Of a DNA stretch of 64,000 nucleotides, positions 9,459-18,361 are shown one piece after another; the first letter of the stretch is position 1; each line of letters begins with the position of its first letter. Made by a program: the position numbers and the translations under genes. The notes below the pieces were generated by a model, which saw only the letters and a program-made list of their open reading frames with translations, did not search any database and was not told the origin of the DNA. Origin of the DNA: Methylobacterium radiodurans. Lineage in GTDB: Bacteria; Pseudomonadota; Alphaproteobacteria; Rhizobiales; Beijerinckiaceae. Location: NCBI RefSeq assembly GCF_003173735.1, contig NZ_CP029551.1, forward strand, positions 2,814,001 through 2,878,000. Reading direction: 5' to 3'.

Positions 9459-10679
9459 TCAGGCCGGGCGAGACGCGGCGATCCGCGCGCGCAGGAGGGT
9501 GTCGTAGGCCTCGGCCATTGTGTCGACCGGGAAGCGCCGGCCGAGGCCGCTGCCGCTGCGCACGAGGCGGGTGGCCAGGTCCGGCTCGCGCTCCAGCCGG
9601 TGCACGGCTTCGGCGAAGGCGGCCCCGTCCTCCGTATCGACGAACAGGGCGCAGGGGCCCTCGTCCGTCGCCAGCACCTCCCGCAGCACCGGCAGGGCGT
9701 TGGCTACCACCGGCACGCCGGCCTGCGCCGCCTCCACCGCCGCGAGGCCGAAGGTCTCGGCGCGCGAGGGAAACACGAAGACGTCGAGCGCGCGCAGGAA
9801 GTCGCCGACCCGGTCCGGCGGCAGCTCGCCGACGAGATGCAGGCGCGCCGCGCAGCCGAGCCTCTGCGCGAGACCGGCCAACGCGTCCCGCTCCGCGCCC
9901 TGGCCGGCCAGGGCGAGGTGCCAGGCGGGATCCTGCGGCAGCAGCCGCACGGCCGCCTCAAGGTTCTTGAGTGGGTGCAGGCGCGCGACGCAGCCGAGCA
10001 GGCGCCCGCCCGCCGGGAGGGCGAGGCCGAGGCGGGCACGCGCCTCGGCCAGCGTCAGTGCGCTGTCGCGGCCGACGAAGCCGTGGTCGATATGCACCAC
10101 GCGGGCACGGTAGCCCGCCGGATAATCCGCGAGGTCGCCCGCCGAGTCGTGGGAGTTCACCACGATGCGGCCGTAGAGGCCGAGCGCGCCGAGCCAGCGG
10201 TCGACCAGACGGGCGCGCGGCGGGGTGGTGTCGCGGGCGGAGTTCTGGTTGGCGATCACTACGGGCACGCCGGCCAGCCGCGCGGCGGCGGCTCCGATGA
10301 TGTTGCCGTAGTGCTGGAAGCAGAGCACCGCGTCGGGCCGCGCGCGGCGGATGCGGCGTACGAGGTCGAGGAAGAAGCGCAGGAAGGCCAGCGGCGTTCG
10401 GGGCCGCTCCGCGGCGCAGAAGGCGACGCCCGGCTCCGCGTCGAAGGCGCCGGTCTTGCGGTAGAAGAAGATCTGCCCAGTGCGGTACCCGCGTCCCGCC
10501 AGCGCCGTCGCCAGCATGCGGGCGATGGCCTGGGCGCCGGCATTCTCCGCCTGAGGCTGAACCAGGAGAACGTGCGGACCCGTGGCGGCCGGCACCCGCG
10601 CCTGCGTGCCGGCGCCGGGCGGTTCGGTGAGCTGCGCGTCGCCGGCATCTTGCATCGAGGATCTCATCGAGGATCTCAT
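9459..10679 (-). CDS. Glycosyltransferase family 4 (GT-B fold)
   Basis: A 406-residue cytoplasmic glycosyltransferase. The C-terminal GT4 domain contains a substrate-gate Lys region (LLGCVARLHPLKNLEAAV) and the EX7E donor-binding motif in 'FPSRAETFGLAAVEAAQAG'. The N-terminal half has the Rossmann acceptor domain. Its ATG overlaps the flippase stop by 4 bp (ATGA), so translation is coupled. The first codons contain a 12-bp direct repeat (ATGAGATCCTCG twice, 10656-10679), giving alternative in-frame Met codons at 10667 and 10655. The sugar specificity is unknown. Confidence 0.9.
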   Translation of the reverse strand: MRSSMRSSMQDAGDAQLTEPPGAGTQARVPAATGPHVLLVQPQAENAGAQAIARMLATALAGRGYRTGQIFFYRKTGAFDAEPGVAFCAAERPRTPLAFLRFFLDLVRRIRRARPDAVLCFQHYGNIIGAAAARLAGVPVVIANQNSARDTTPPRARLVDRWLGALGLYGRIVVNSHDSAGDLADYPAGYRARVVHIDHGFVGRDSALTLAEARARLGLALPAGGRLLGCVARLHPLKNLEAAVRLLPQDPAWHLALAGQGAERDALAGLAQRLGCAARLHLVGELPPDRVGDFLRALDVFVFPSRAETFGLAAVEAAQAGVPVVANALPVLREVLATDEGPCALFVDTEDGAAFAEAVHRLEREPDLATRLVRSGSGLGRRFPVDTMAEAYDTLLRARIAASRPA

Positions 10680-12037
10680 GGCAGCGTTTCGCGGGCGCGT
10701 CCGGCGCCGCCGATCAGGCCGAGCACGGAGGGGTCGATGCCGACCCGTCGGCGGCAGACCGCGTTGAGAGTGACGGCGCAGGCGAGCGAGCAGAGGGCGC
10801 TCGCGAGCGTCGCGCCGATCAGCCCGCCCGCCAGGGCCGCGGCGGCGACGCAGGCACAGCGAGCGAGGACGAAGTACCCGGCGATCCGCGCGTAGGCGGC
10901 CTCGTGGCCGGTGAGCCGCATCACCGCCGGGACCGGGCCGCCGAGGGCGATCGCCGCCACGCCGACGGTGAGGATCACCAGCGGCGGATAGGCGGCGTGG
11001 AAGGCCTGCCCGAACAGGTCGAGCAGCCATTGCCCTCCGACAAAGATGACGAGGACGCCGCCGCCGACCGCCAACGCCGTCGCGCCGCCGACGAGACGGA
11101 GCGCCGCGCGCATGCCGGGGCCGGCGGGATCGGCGGCATGGCGCGCGATCTCCCGGCTGGAGAAGACGTGCAGGCCCGCCGAGACGATCGCGAACAGGGC
11201 GGCCAGCCGCGCGGCCGCGTAGTAGAGGCCCGCCTCGACCGGGCTCAACAGAAGGCCGATCAGGAAGACATCGACATACTGGTTTGCGGCGTCGAGCACG
11301 CCGCCGAGCCAGAGCCGCGCCGAGCGGGCCGCCCAGACGGGGAGAGGATCGAGCGCCGCCTTTACGGGCGCCATTCCGGCTGAGGCACCGCGCAGGGCCG
11401 CACCGATCCCCGCAGCCTGGATCCCCAGCGCCACCAGGATGCCGCCGACGGCCCAGGCGAAGAAGGTCTCGGCGTGGAAGGGCACACTCGCCAGCAGAGC
11501 GAGCGCCGCGCCAGCCGTGGGAAACAGGCGCCAAGTCAGCTCGAACTGCCCGTCGCCCCGCGCGATCCCCGCTATGGTGCGGGCGACGTGGGTGCCGTAG
11601 ACCAGGGCGGCGAGGAGCACCGAGAAGGTGCCGGCGAGCGCCGAGAACAGCCAGCCGGCTCCGGCGAGGTGCCCGGCGCAGGCCGTGACGGCGCCGCCCA
11701 CGAGGCCGGAGAGCAGGACGACGCGAGCCGAGCGGCGAAGGCCTGCCCGCGCGGCAGCGGGCCCGCCCGCGTCGAGCGCCCGCTGCCAGTCGATCATGAT
11801 CGCCGCCTCCTGGCCGAGAAGGACGGCGACCGCCGCGAAGGAGAGGGCACTGAACCAGTAGGCGAAGACGCCAAACTCGTGCAGCCCCATCGCGCGGGCG
11901 GCGAGCGTCAGCATCGCGAAGGCGAGGCCCGAGCCGCCGACCTTGAGGACAAGCGCCAGGGCGAGGTCGCGCAGGCCGGGTCGCGCCCCGAGATCGCGCA
12001 GGCGCGGGATCAGGCCTGGAACCGCGAATCCCCTCAT
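10676..12037 (-). CDS. Oligosaccharide flippase-like membrane protein (Wzx/MATE superfamily)
   Basis: A 453-residue polytopic inner-membrane protein with about 12 hydrophobic segments. Its family would flip undecaprenyl-linked repeat units to the periplasm. The characteristic N-terminal pattern is present: 'GGSGLAFAMLTLAARAMG' followed by GEFGVFAYW-like helices (here HEFGVFAYWFSALSF). It is coupled to both neighbours by ATGA overlaps: the polymerase-like gene upstream at 12034-12037 and the GT4 gene downstream at 10676-10679. That tight packing supports a dedicated Wzx/Wzy pathway. The start was chosen from this overlap. Confidence 0.88.
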   Translation of the reverse strand: MRGFAVPGLIPRLRDLGARPGLRDLALALVLKVGGSGLAFAMLTLAARAMGLHEFGVFAYWFSALSFAAVAVLLGQEAAIMIDWQRALDAGGPAAARAGLRRSARVVLLSGLVGGAVTACAGHLAGAGWLFSALAGTFSVLLAALVYGTHVARTIAGIARGDGQFELTWRLFPTAGAALALLASVPFHAETFFAWAVGGILVALGIQAAGIGAALRGASAGMAPVKAALDPLPVWAARSARLWLGGVLDAANQYVDVFLIGLLLSPVEAGLYYAAARLAALFAIVSAGLHVFSSREIARHAADPAGPGMRAALRLVGGATALAVGGGVLVIFVGGQWLLDLFGQAFHAAYPPLVILTVGVAAIALGGPVPAVMRLTGHEAAYARIAGYFVLARCACVAAAALAGGLIGATLASALCSLACAVTLNAVCRRRVGIDPSVLGLIGGAGRARETLP

Positions 12038-13614
12038 GCCGGGCTGCCCTGGGCCGGGCGTCCGGCCGCGCGCGCCTCGGCCAAACCCGCGTCGGCGGGC
12101 AGACGGCAGAGGCCCTCGCCCAGGCGGTCGGCCAGCACAATCATCATGCCTCCGAGCGCGAGGGGTGCGAACAAGGCTTCCTCCTGGAAGAGGCCGTTCA
12201 ACGTCACCGCGAGGGCGCCGAGGGCGAAGAGCCGAAGGTCCCGCGCGAGGGCCTGCCCCTGCAGAGTCGGGAACAAGCGCCGAGACAGACGCCAGGCAGC
12301 GAGCGCCGCGCAGACCGGCACGGCGCAGAGGACGAGCACGCCGGGGCCCACCTGATAGAGCAGGACACCGAAGGCGCTCTCCACCGGCCAATCCGTGCGC
12401 CCGATCGCCTGCGCCTTCTCCCAGTCGATCCGGGTGGCGTCGCCCGCGAGGTTGCCGCCGGCCCCGAGGCCCGCGCCCCAGGGCGCGCCCAGGAAGGCGT
12501 GCAGGCCGCCGAACAGGCCCAGCACGTGGTAGTCGCCGCCCGCGCGCCCGGTCACGATCACCGCGCAGGCGTAGAGGACGAGAACCGCCAGAAAGACCGG
12601 CAGCGTCGCGTCCGAGCGCAGGCGGTCGAGGAGGAGCGCCGCGCAGCACAGGCCGAGGCAGACCAGCGCGCCCTTGGCACCCACCAGCACCAGCAGCAAC
12701 AGCGCGAGGCAGAAGAGCAAGGGCTGGCGCCAGCGCAGCAGCAGGAAGGCGGCCAACATCAGCCCGTAGCCGAAGCTGATCGCGTGGAAGTTAGGCCCGA
12801 GCATCCGGTACATCTTCAGGGCGGAGAAGCCGAACAGGTCGGTGTTCAGGAAGGAGACGACCTGGGTGTCCTGCAGGTCGCGCAAAACGCGCCCGGTCTT
12901 GCGCATCGTCTCGATCCACTCGCCCGAGCGCGCGATGTCGGCGAGGCTGAACGTCATGTAGCTGTTGGCCCGGATCAGGTCGAACAGCGCGTCGCGCGCC
13001 AGGAACTCGGCCAAGCCGTAGGCCAGGAGCAGGTAGACGGGCACGCGCAGGAAGCGCAGCCGGTCGCCCGGCCCATCCGCCGCGACCACCAGGGCGAGCT
13101 GGAACACCAGGAAGGGCGTGACGGCGTTCCGCAGGTAGACCACCGCCGCGTAGGGATCGCGGGCGAGGCCGAGGCCGAAATAGACGCCGATTACCCCCAG
13201 CGCGAGAACGCTCGGCCAGAGCAGAGCGTCGAGTCGCCGGCTCCGGGCCCGGGGTGCGAGGCAGTACCCGCCGACGATCCACAGCCAGAAGGTCGCGGTG
13301 ATGATGAAGTTGTAGCCGCGGGCGGCGTTGAAGGCCGGCGTGTCCGCCAGCCAGGGCGAGACCAGCGACACGAACAGGTTCTGGAACTGGTAGGCGAAGA
13401 TCAGGAGCGCTGGCGCCGCCGCGCGCACGTAGACCGCCGCGACGATTGATCCCGCGGCGCAGAGCGCGATCGCCGCCGCCGGGCTCGCGAGGTGCGCCAC
13501 GATCGGCACGCCGACCAGGGCGACGGCCACGCACAGGAAGAGCAGGTGCTCCAGCACCGCGCGCGACACGCCCCGACCGTCCTGCGGCAAACTGTCCGGA
13601 ATTGAAGACTCCAA
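12034..13614 (-). CDS. O-antigen ligase/polymerase-like multi-pass membrane protein (Wzy/ExoQ-like)
   Basis: A 526-residue inner-membrane protein with 10-12 hydrophobic helices and a large periplasmic loop between residues about 200 and 280, the usual plan of O-antigen ligases and Wzy polymerases. A conserved-looking stretch after that loop (LLVLVGAKGALVCLGLCC) matches the family's 'KGA/KSR' helix region. Sequence alone does not separate ligase from polymerase; the Wzx, Wzc and secreted hydrolase neighbours favour polymerase. The start codon is TTG (13612-13614), preceded by GGAGG about 11 nt upstream. It is first in the minus operon and divergent from the Wzc-like gene. Confidence 0.8.
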   Translation of the reverse strand: MESSIPDSLPQDGRGVSRAVLEHLLFLCVAVALVGVPIVAHLASPAAAIALCAAGSIVAAVYVRAAAPALLIFAYQFQNLFVSLVSPWLADTPAFNAARGYNFIITATFWLWIVGGYCLAPRARSRRLDALLWPSVLALGVIGVYFGLGLARDPYAAVVYLRNAVTPFLVFQLALVVAADGPGDRLRFLRVPVYLLLAYGLAEFLARDALFDLIRANSYMTFSLADIARSGEWIETMRKTGRVLRDLQDTQVVSFLNTDLFGFSALKMYRMLGPNFHAISFGYGLMLAAFLLLRWRQPLLFCLALLLLVLVGAKGALVCLGLCCAALLLDRLRSDATLPVFLAVLVLYACAVIVTGRAGGDYHVLGLFGGLHAFLGAPWGAGLGAGGNLAGDATRIDWEKAQAIGRTDWPVESAFGVLLYQVGPGVLVLCAVPVCAALAAWRLSRRLFPTLQGQALARDLRLFALGALAVTLNGLFQEEALFAPLALGGMMIVLADRLGEGLCRLPADAGLAEARAAGRPAQGSPA

Positions 13615-13937
13615 AGTTCGTCAATCCTCCGGGGACCCACGGCCTCCGGAGGCCGTTCGGTGCTGTTGCGCCCTGAGTTAGGGGCGTGGCCACACGATCC
13701 AACCCGCACTGATCGGATCGTTGAATACGCCGCAGGCGGGCGCTACGTAGTTTTCCACGGGTACATTTTTCCGGCTGTCCGAGCGTTGTTAACCAATCCT
13801 TACGCGAAAGACGGGCCGCACCGTCGCCTACATCTGGAATAAAAGGAGTTCGTCTTCAGGTAACAGATGGTGAGATTCGAGCCGCCCTGGGGAATGCTGG
13901 CGTATCAGCGACCCATACACGGAAGCCGAACATCGGG
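13615..13937. promoter_or_regulatory. Divergent control region of the polysaccharide locus
   Basis: This 323-bp non-coding stretch separates the divergent wzy-like and wzc-like operons, so it should carry both promoters. It is locally AT-richer (around 13745-13810, including ttgttaaccaatcc) than its surroundings. A palindromic repeat lies at 13631-13655 (listed separately). I see no clearly defined sigma-70 hexamer pair. Confidence 0.5.
13631..13655. repeat. Short dispersed palindrome, copy A
   Basis: It contains cggcctccggaggccg, a perfect inverted repeat. The segment GGGGACCCACGGCCTCCGG (13631-13649) recurs with one mismatch at 35975-35993, where it forms part of a terminator-like hairpin. 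Confidence 0.5.
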
Positions 13938-16193
13938 ATGGTTGAACACTTCTACCCTGTTGCGCACGCCGATCTTTCGACACGGATCGACAGAGGTCGC
14001 TCGGAGGGTCGGGCGGACGCGATCGTCGACCTGGCGGCGGCCCGGCGCTTCCTCGCCCGGCGCTGGTGGCTGATCGCGGGCGTCGCGCTGCTCTGCGTCG
14101 TGACGGCGGGAATCGTCCTGTCTCTGGTGCCCAAGACCTACACGGCCACCGCGATCCTCATCGTCGATCCGCGCACGCAGAAGGTGGCGCAATCCGAGGT
14201 CGTGCTCGGCGGCATCGGGTCCGACGCGGCGGCGGTCGAGAGCCAGGTCGAGATCCTGGAATCCTCCACGCTCGCCAAGCGCGTGGTGGCCGAACTCGGC
14301 CTCGACCGCGCGGGCGAGCTGAGCGAGACCTCGGCGATCGAGCGCGCCGCGGCCGGCCTGCGCGGTCTCCTCGGCCTCGCCACCCCCGCCCCGAGCGCGG
14401 CGGAGCAGCGGGAGCGGGTGCTGCAGCGCTTCGGCGAGCGTCTGCGCGTGCGCCGCCGCGGCCTCACCTACGTGCTGGAGATCGCCTACAGCTCGGGCTC
14501 CGCCGAGACCGCCGCGCAGGTCGCCAACGCGCTGGCCGGCGCCTACCTGGCGGACCAGCAGCGCCAGAAGCAGGAGGCGGCCAGGAACGCCGCCGGCATG
14601 CTGGGCGGACGCCTCGACGAGCTGCGGGCGCGGGCGCGGGACACCGAGCGCGCGGTCTCGACCTTCAAGAACCAGAACGGCATCGTCGATCTGGGCTCCG
14701 CTCAGACCCTACTCGACCGCGAGATCGCCGAGCAGAGCCAGCAGCTCACCCAGGCCCAGGCCCGGGGTGCCGAAGCGGGCGCGCGCTACGCGCAGGCGCG
14801 GCGGGCCACGGCCTCCGGCGCCGAGGGCGGGGGCACGCTCGCCGAGGCGCTGCAATCGAGCGTCGTGACCAACCTGCGCCAGCAATACGCCCAGCTCGGC
14901 GCGCAACTCGCGGACCTGCGCAACAATCTGGGCCCGCGCCATCCGGCCGTCGGCGCCGCGGAGGCGCAGGTCCGCACCGTCGCGGGCCAGATCCGGACGG
15001 AGATCGGCCGCCTCGCGCAAGGGCTGCGCAACGAGGCCGAGGCGGCGAGCGCGCGCGAGCGCACCCTCACGGCGAGCCTCGAGCGCCTCAAGAAGCAGGC
15101 CGCCCAGCGCGGCCAGGCGCGGGTGCGGCTCGCCGAGCTGGAGCGCGAGGCGCAGGCCAGCAAGGTCATCCTGGAGCAGTACCTGCTGCGCCAGAAGGAG
15201 ACGAGCGAGCAGCAGAACCTCGTCGGCGCCGAGGCGCGGGTGCTCACGCCCGCGGCCCCGCCCCTGCGGCCGAGCGCGCCGAAGACCGGGCTCCTGCTCC
15301 TCGTCGCCCTGGCGGGCGGGCTGGTGCTCGGGCTCGGCGCGGCGGCGGCCGCCGAGGCGATGGAGCCGGGGCTGCGGCACGCGGGCGCGGTCGAGCGGGG
15401 TCTCGGCGTGCCCCTGCTCGGCACCCTGCCGCGGGTCTCCGCGAGCCGGCTCGCGGCGGGCGGGGGGCGCGATGGCGGCCAGGGCGGCTCCGGACACGCG
15501 CGGCTCATCGGCGACAGCCGCGAGCACGCGCGCTTCGACGAGGCGATCCGGATGCTCGCCCTGCCGCTCAATGCCGGGGCCGGGGCACAGGGCTTGGACC
15601 GGTCCGGACTCGATCAGCGCGGCATCGCGGGGCGCAGCGGCGACACCCTGCTGGTGACCTCGGCGCTGCCGGGCGAGGGCAAGTCGACGGTCGCCGAGCA
15701 TCTCGCGGCGGCGTTCGCGGCCCAGGGCCGCAAGGTTCTGCTGGTCGATCTCGACACGCGCGACGCGCGCCTCACCCGCTCCCGCCGGGCCGGACAGAGC
15801 CCCGGCCTCCTCGACGCGCTGCGCAACGCGTCCGATCCCGGCAACTTCGTCCACCACGGGACCGTCGACGCGATCAGCTTCCTGCCCATCGGCATCGCTC
15901 GGGACGACCCCAAGGCCGCGGAGCTGTTCTTCAGCCCGGCGCTCGGACGGGCGGTGGCGGACCTGCGCCGCCGCTTCGACCTGATCGTGCTGGACGGGTC
16001 GAGCCTCCTGCGCGGCGTCGAGGGACGGCTGCTCCTCGCCCACGCGGACCGGACGGCCCTGGTGGTCGAGTGGGGCCGGACGAGCCGCGACGACGTCAAG
16101 GCGGCGCTCGACCTGTTCGGGCGCGCGCCCGGCAGCCTCGCCGGCATCATCCTCAACAAGGTCGATCGGAAGGCGCTGCGACGCTATGGCTGA
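13938..16193 (+). CDS. Polysaccharide co-polymerase with BY-kinase-like ATPase domain (Wzc/ExoP/GumC type)
   Basis: A 751-residue inner-membrane protein. Residues about 35-65 (RRWWLIAGVALLCVVTAGI) form TM1, followed by a Wzz domain, a long Gln/Ala/Arg-rich periplasmic coiled coil (about 200-430), TM2 near 455-480, and a cytoplasmic P-loop ATPase. Walker A is 'ALPGEGKST' (Lys582) and Walker A-prime is LLVDLDTRDARL. Family members set chain length and drive export of capsule or EPS. The protein ends RRYG, with one Tyr (Tyr750) instead of the usual C-terminal Tyr cluster. It leads the plus-strand operon and overlaps the next gene by 8 bp. Confidence 0.9.
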   Translation: MVEHFYPVAHADLSTRIDRGRSEGRADAIVDLAAARRFLARRWWLIAGVALLCVVTAGIVLSLVPKTYTATAILIVDPRTQKVAQSEVVLGGIGSDAAAVESQVEILESSTLAKRVVAELGLDRAGELSETSAIERAAAGLRGLLGLATPAPSAAEQRERVLQRFGERLRVRRRGLTYVLEIAYSSGSAETAAQVANALAGAYLADQQRQKQEAARNAAGMLGGRLDELRARARDTERAVSTFKNQNGIVDLGSAQTLLDREIAEQSQQLTQAQARGAEAGARYAQARRATASGAEGGGTLAEALQSSVVTNLRQQYAQLGAQLADLRNNLGPRHPAVGAAEAQVRTVAGQIRTEIGRLAQGLRNEAEAASARERTLTASLERLKKQAAQRGQARVRLAELEREAQASKVILEQYLLRQKETSEQQNLVGAEARVLTPAAPPLRPSAPKTGLLLLVALAGGLVLGLGAAAAAEAMEPGLRHAGAVERGLGVPLLGTLPRVSASRLAAGGGRDGGQGGSGHARLIGDSREHARFDEAIRMLALPLNAGAGAQGLDRSGLDQRGIAGRSGDTLLVTSALPGEGKSTVAEHLAAAFAAQGRKVLLVDLDTRDARLTRSRRAGQSPGLLDALRNASDPGNFVHHGTVDAISFLPIGIARDDPKAAELFFSPALGRAVADLRRRFDLIVLDGSSLLRGVEGRLLLAHADRTALVVEWGRTSRDDVKAALDLFGRAPGSLAGIILNKVDRKALRRYG

Positions 16194-17121
16194 GACCCAC
16201 TTCGACGGCGGCCAGGGAGCGGCGCCCGGCGGACGGCCTGGCCGAGGCCGCGGGCGGGGCATCCCGTTGAAGGCAATCGGCCGCGCTGAGCCGCGGGCGC
16301 GCCGCTCGCCCGCGGTGCCGGAGCGCGCGACGCCGCGCGGCCTCCACCGCGATCCGATCCTGGCGGCGGTGCCGCGCGTCGGCCTGGGCGGCCTGCCGAT
16401 CGCGGTGCACGGGCGCGAGGAGGCGACCGCCCTTCTGGTCGATCTCGCCCTCGACCGCCGGGGCCGCGACGCGCCGCCCCCGATCATCACCTCGGCCAAC
16501 GGTCAGGTCCTCTCGCTCTGCGCGCGCGACCCAGAGATCCGGCGGCTGTTCGAGACGAGCGACCTCATCCACGCGGACGGCGCCCCCCTGGTCTTCGCCT
16601 CGTACCTGCGGGATCGCGCCCTCCGCCTGCCCGAGCGCGTGGCGACCACGGACCTCTTCCACGACGTCGCCCAGGAGGCCGTGCGGCTGGACCTCAGCTT
16701 CTACATGCTGGGCTCCACGGAGGCTGGCATGGCACGGGCCGCGGCGAACGTGCGTGCCCGTTATCCCACCCTGCGGCTCGCGGGCGCCCATCACGGCTAC
16801 ATCGAGGGCGCGCAGGCGGCCGAGCAGGTCGCAGCGATCGCGCGGGCGCAGCCCGACATCCTCTGGCTCGGCATGGGCGTGCCGCGCGAGCAGGCCTTCG
16901 CCCTGCGCTGGCAAGCGGCGCTCGCGGGCGTCGGCGTGATCAAGACGTCCGGCGGCCTGTTCGACTTCCTGTCGGGCGCGCGCAGCCGGGCACCGGACTG
17001 GATGCAGCGCTTCGGTCTCGAATGGGCCTACCGCGCGAGCCTCGAACCCGCGCGCCTGCTGCCGCGCTACGCGGTGACGAACCCGCACGCGCTCTACCTG
17101 CTGCTGACGCGGCGCGGCTGA
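16186..17121 (+). CDS. WecG/TagA/CpsF family glycosyltransferase (GT26)
   Basis: A 311-residue glycosyltransferase with an Arg/Gly-rich N-terminal extension of about 60 residues before the GT26 core. Signatures include 'ITSANGQVLSLCARDPEIR', an 'IHADGAPLVFASY' catalytic Asp region, 'YMLGSTEAGMARAAANV' and the C-terminal 'DFLSGARSRAPDWMQRFGLEW' region (cited in part). Members transfer N-acetylmannosaminuronate, ManNAc or glucose to a lipid-linked acceptor at the membrane. The start overlaps the Wzc-like gene by 8 bp and a GGAAGG ribosome-binding site lies inside that gene. Donor identity is unknown. Confidence 0.92.
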   Translation: MAETHFDGGQGAAPGGRPGRGRGRGIPLKAIGRAEPRARRSPAVPERATPRGLHRDPILAAVPRVGLGGLPIAVHGREEATALLVDLALDRRGRDAPPPIITSANGQVLSLCARDPEIRRLFETSDLIHADGAPLVFASYLRDRALRLPERVATTDLFHDVAQEAVRLDLSFYMLGSTEAGMARAAANVRARYPTLRLAGAHHGYIEGAQAAEQVAAIARAQPDILWLGMGVPREQAFALRWQAALAGVGVIKTSGGLFDFLSGARSRAPDWMQRFGLEWAYRASLEPARLLPRYAVTNPHALYLLLTRRG

Positions 17122-17129
17122 GCCTTCCG

Positions 17130-18338
17130 ATGCGCGCCCTCGTGCCAGGTCTCCTGCCCGGTCTCCTGCCCGGTCTCCTGCCCGGTCTCCTGCTCGCTCT
17201 CCTGCTCGCCCTGCCGGGCCCGGCCGCCGCGGCGCCCGGCCGGGCCGCGCTCTGCGCGGCGCAGGGCGACTCCGAGCGCGGGGTGCCGGCTTCCCTCGTC
17301 GGCCGGCTCGCCCGGGGCTTCAACCTGACGGGCTGGATCGAGGGGGACGCCCCGACGCCGCCCGATCCCGTCCTGCTGCGCCGGCTGCTCGCCCGCGGCC
17401 TGACCCATGTGCGCCTGCCCTTCGACGGCGAGCACCTGATGCCGGCCCTGGGCACGGGCACAGGCCAGGCCGAGCGGCTCGGGCGCCTCGACGCGGCTCT
17501 GCGGCAGCTCCTCGATGCCGGCTTCACCGTGAGCCTCGACATGCATCCGGGCGACCGCTTCGGCGCCCTGCACCGCGCCGAGCCCGAGCGGGCGCTGGCG
17601 CTGCTCGACGCGGCCTGGGCGGTCCTGGCGCGGCGCTACGCACGCCTCGCCCCGGACCGGCTGCTGTTCGAGGTGCTGAACGAACCGCCGAACGCGGAGG
17701 CCTGGACCGGGCAGCTGCCGCGCGCGGTGGCTGCCCTGCGGGTCCACGCGCCGGAGCGGATCCTCGTCGTGTCGCCCGGTGGGCCGCAGCGTGTCGAGGC
17801 GATGGCCGCGCTCACCCCCCTCGACGACCCGCGCCTCGTCTACGCCTTTCACTTCTACGATCCGATGGCCTTCACCCACCAGGGCAACGACTGGGGCGCG
17901 GCCGACGACCCGCTGCGCTTTCTCGGCGGTCTGCCCTTCCCGGCCGCGTCGCAAGACCCGGCCGTGCGGGCGGTCGCGGCGCGCCTCGCGCGCGAAGGCC
18001 GGGCGGACTCGGCGGCCGAGCTCGCCCGGCAGATCCGGCAGCCCTGGACCGCAGAGGCGATCGACCGTCAGTTCGCCCCGGTCGGCGACTGGATCGCGCG
18101 CCACCGCCGCCCGGTCATCGCCAACGAGTTCGGCGCCCTCGACACCGCTCCCCTGGCCGACCGCGCCCGTTGGCTCGCCGCCGTCCGGGCAGCGGCCGAG
18201 CGGCGCTGCATCGGCTGGACCCACTGGGACTACGCCGACGCCTTCGGCTTCGTCACGCGCCGCGACGGGGCCGAGCGGCCGGTGGCGGCGCTCCTCGACG
18301 CCCTCATCCCCCCGAAGGCCGCGGGCCGCGCGCCCTGA
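17130..18338 (+). CDS. Secreted glycoside hydrolase family 5 (endoglucanase-like)
   Basis: A 402-residue protein. It has an N-terminal signal peptide built of Gly-Leu-Leu-Pro repeats, likely cleaved after the Ala-rich stretch near residue 37. The GH5 TIM barrel shows RGFNLTGWIEG at the N-terminus of the barrel, the general acid in LNEPPN (Glu185) and the nucleophile in ANEFGALD (Glu333). Secreted GH5 or GH8 hydrolases are common in EPS and cellulose loci, where they trim the nascent polymer in the periplasm. The start at 17130 is 9 bp after the WecG-like stop and follows only a weak ribosome-binding site. Confidence 0.87.
   Translation: MRALVPGLLPGLLPGLLPGLLLALLLALPGPAAAAPGRAALCAAQGDSERGVPASLVGRLARGFNLTGWIEGDAPTPPDPVLLRRLLARGLTHVRLPFDGEHLMPALGTGTGQAERLGRLDAALRQLLDAGFTVSLDMHPGDRFGALHRAEPERALALLDAAWAVLARRYARLAPDRLLFEVLNEPPNAEAWTGQLPRAVAALRVHAPERILVVSPGGPQRVEAMAALTPLDDPRLVYAFHFYDPMAFTHQGNDWGAADDPLRFLGGLPFPAASQDPAVRAVAARLAREGRADSAAELARQIRQPWTAEAIDRQFAPVGDWIARHRRPVIANEFGALDTAPLADRARWLAAVRAAAERRCIGWTHWDYADAFGFVTRRDGAERPVAALLDALIPPKAAGRAP
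17148..17207 (+). repeat. 12-bp tandem repeat inside a signal-peptide coding region
   Basis: Five head-to-tail copies of ggtctcctgccc, the last two degenerate, encode the GLLP/GLLL/ALLL hydrophobic core of the GH5 signal peptide. The 12-bp unit keeps the frame, so copy-number change would only lengthen or shorten the hydrophobic core by four residues. Confidence 0.85.
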
Positions 18339-18361
18339 AGCCGCTGCGAGGAGGACTCGAC

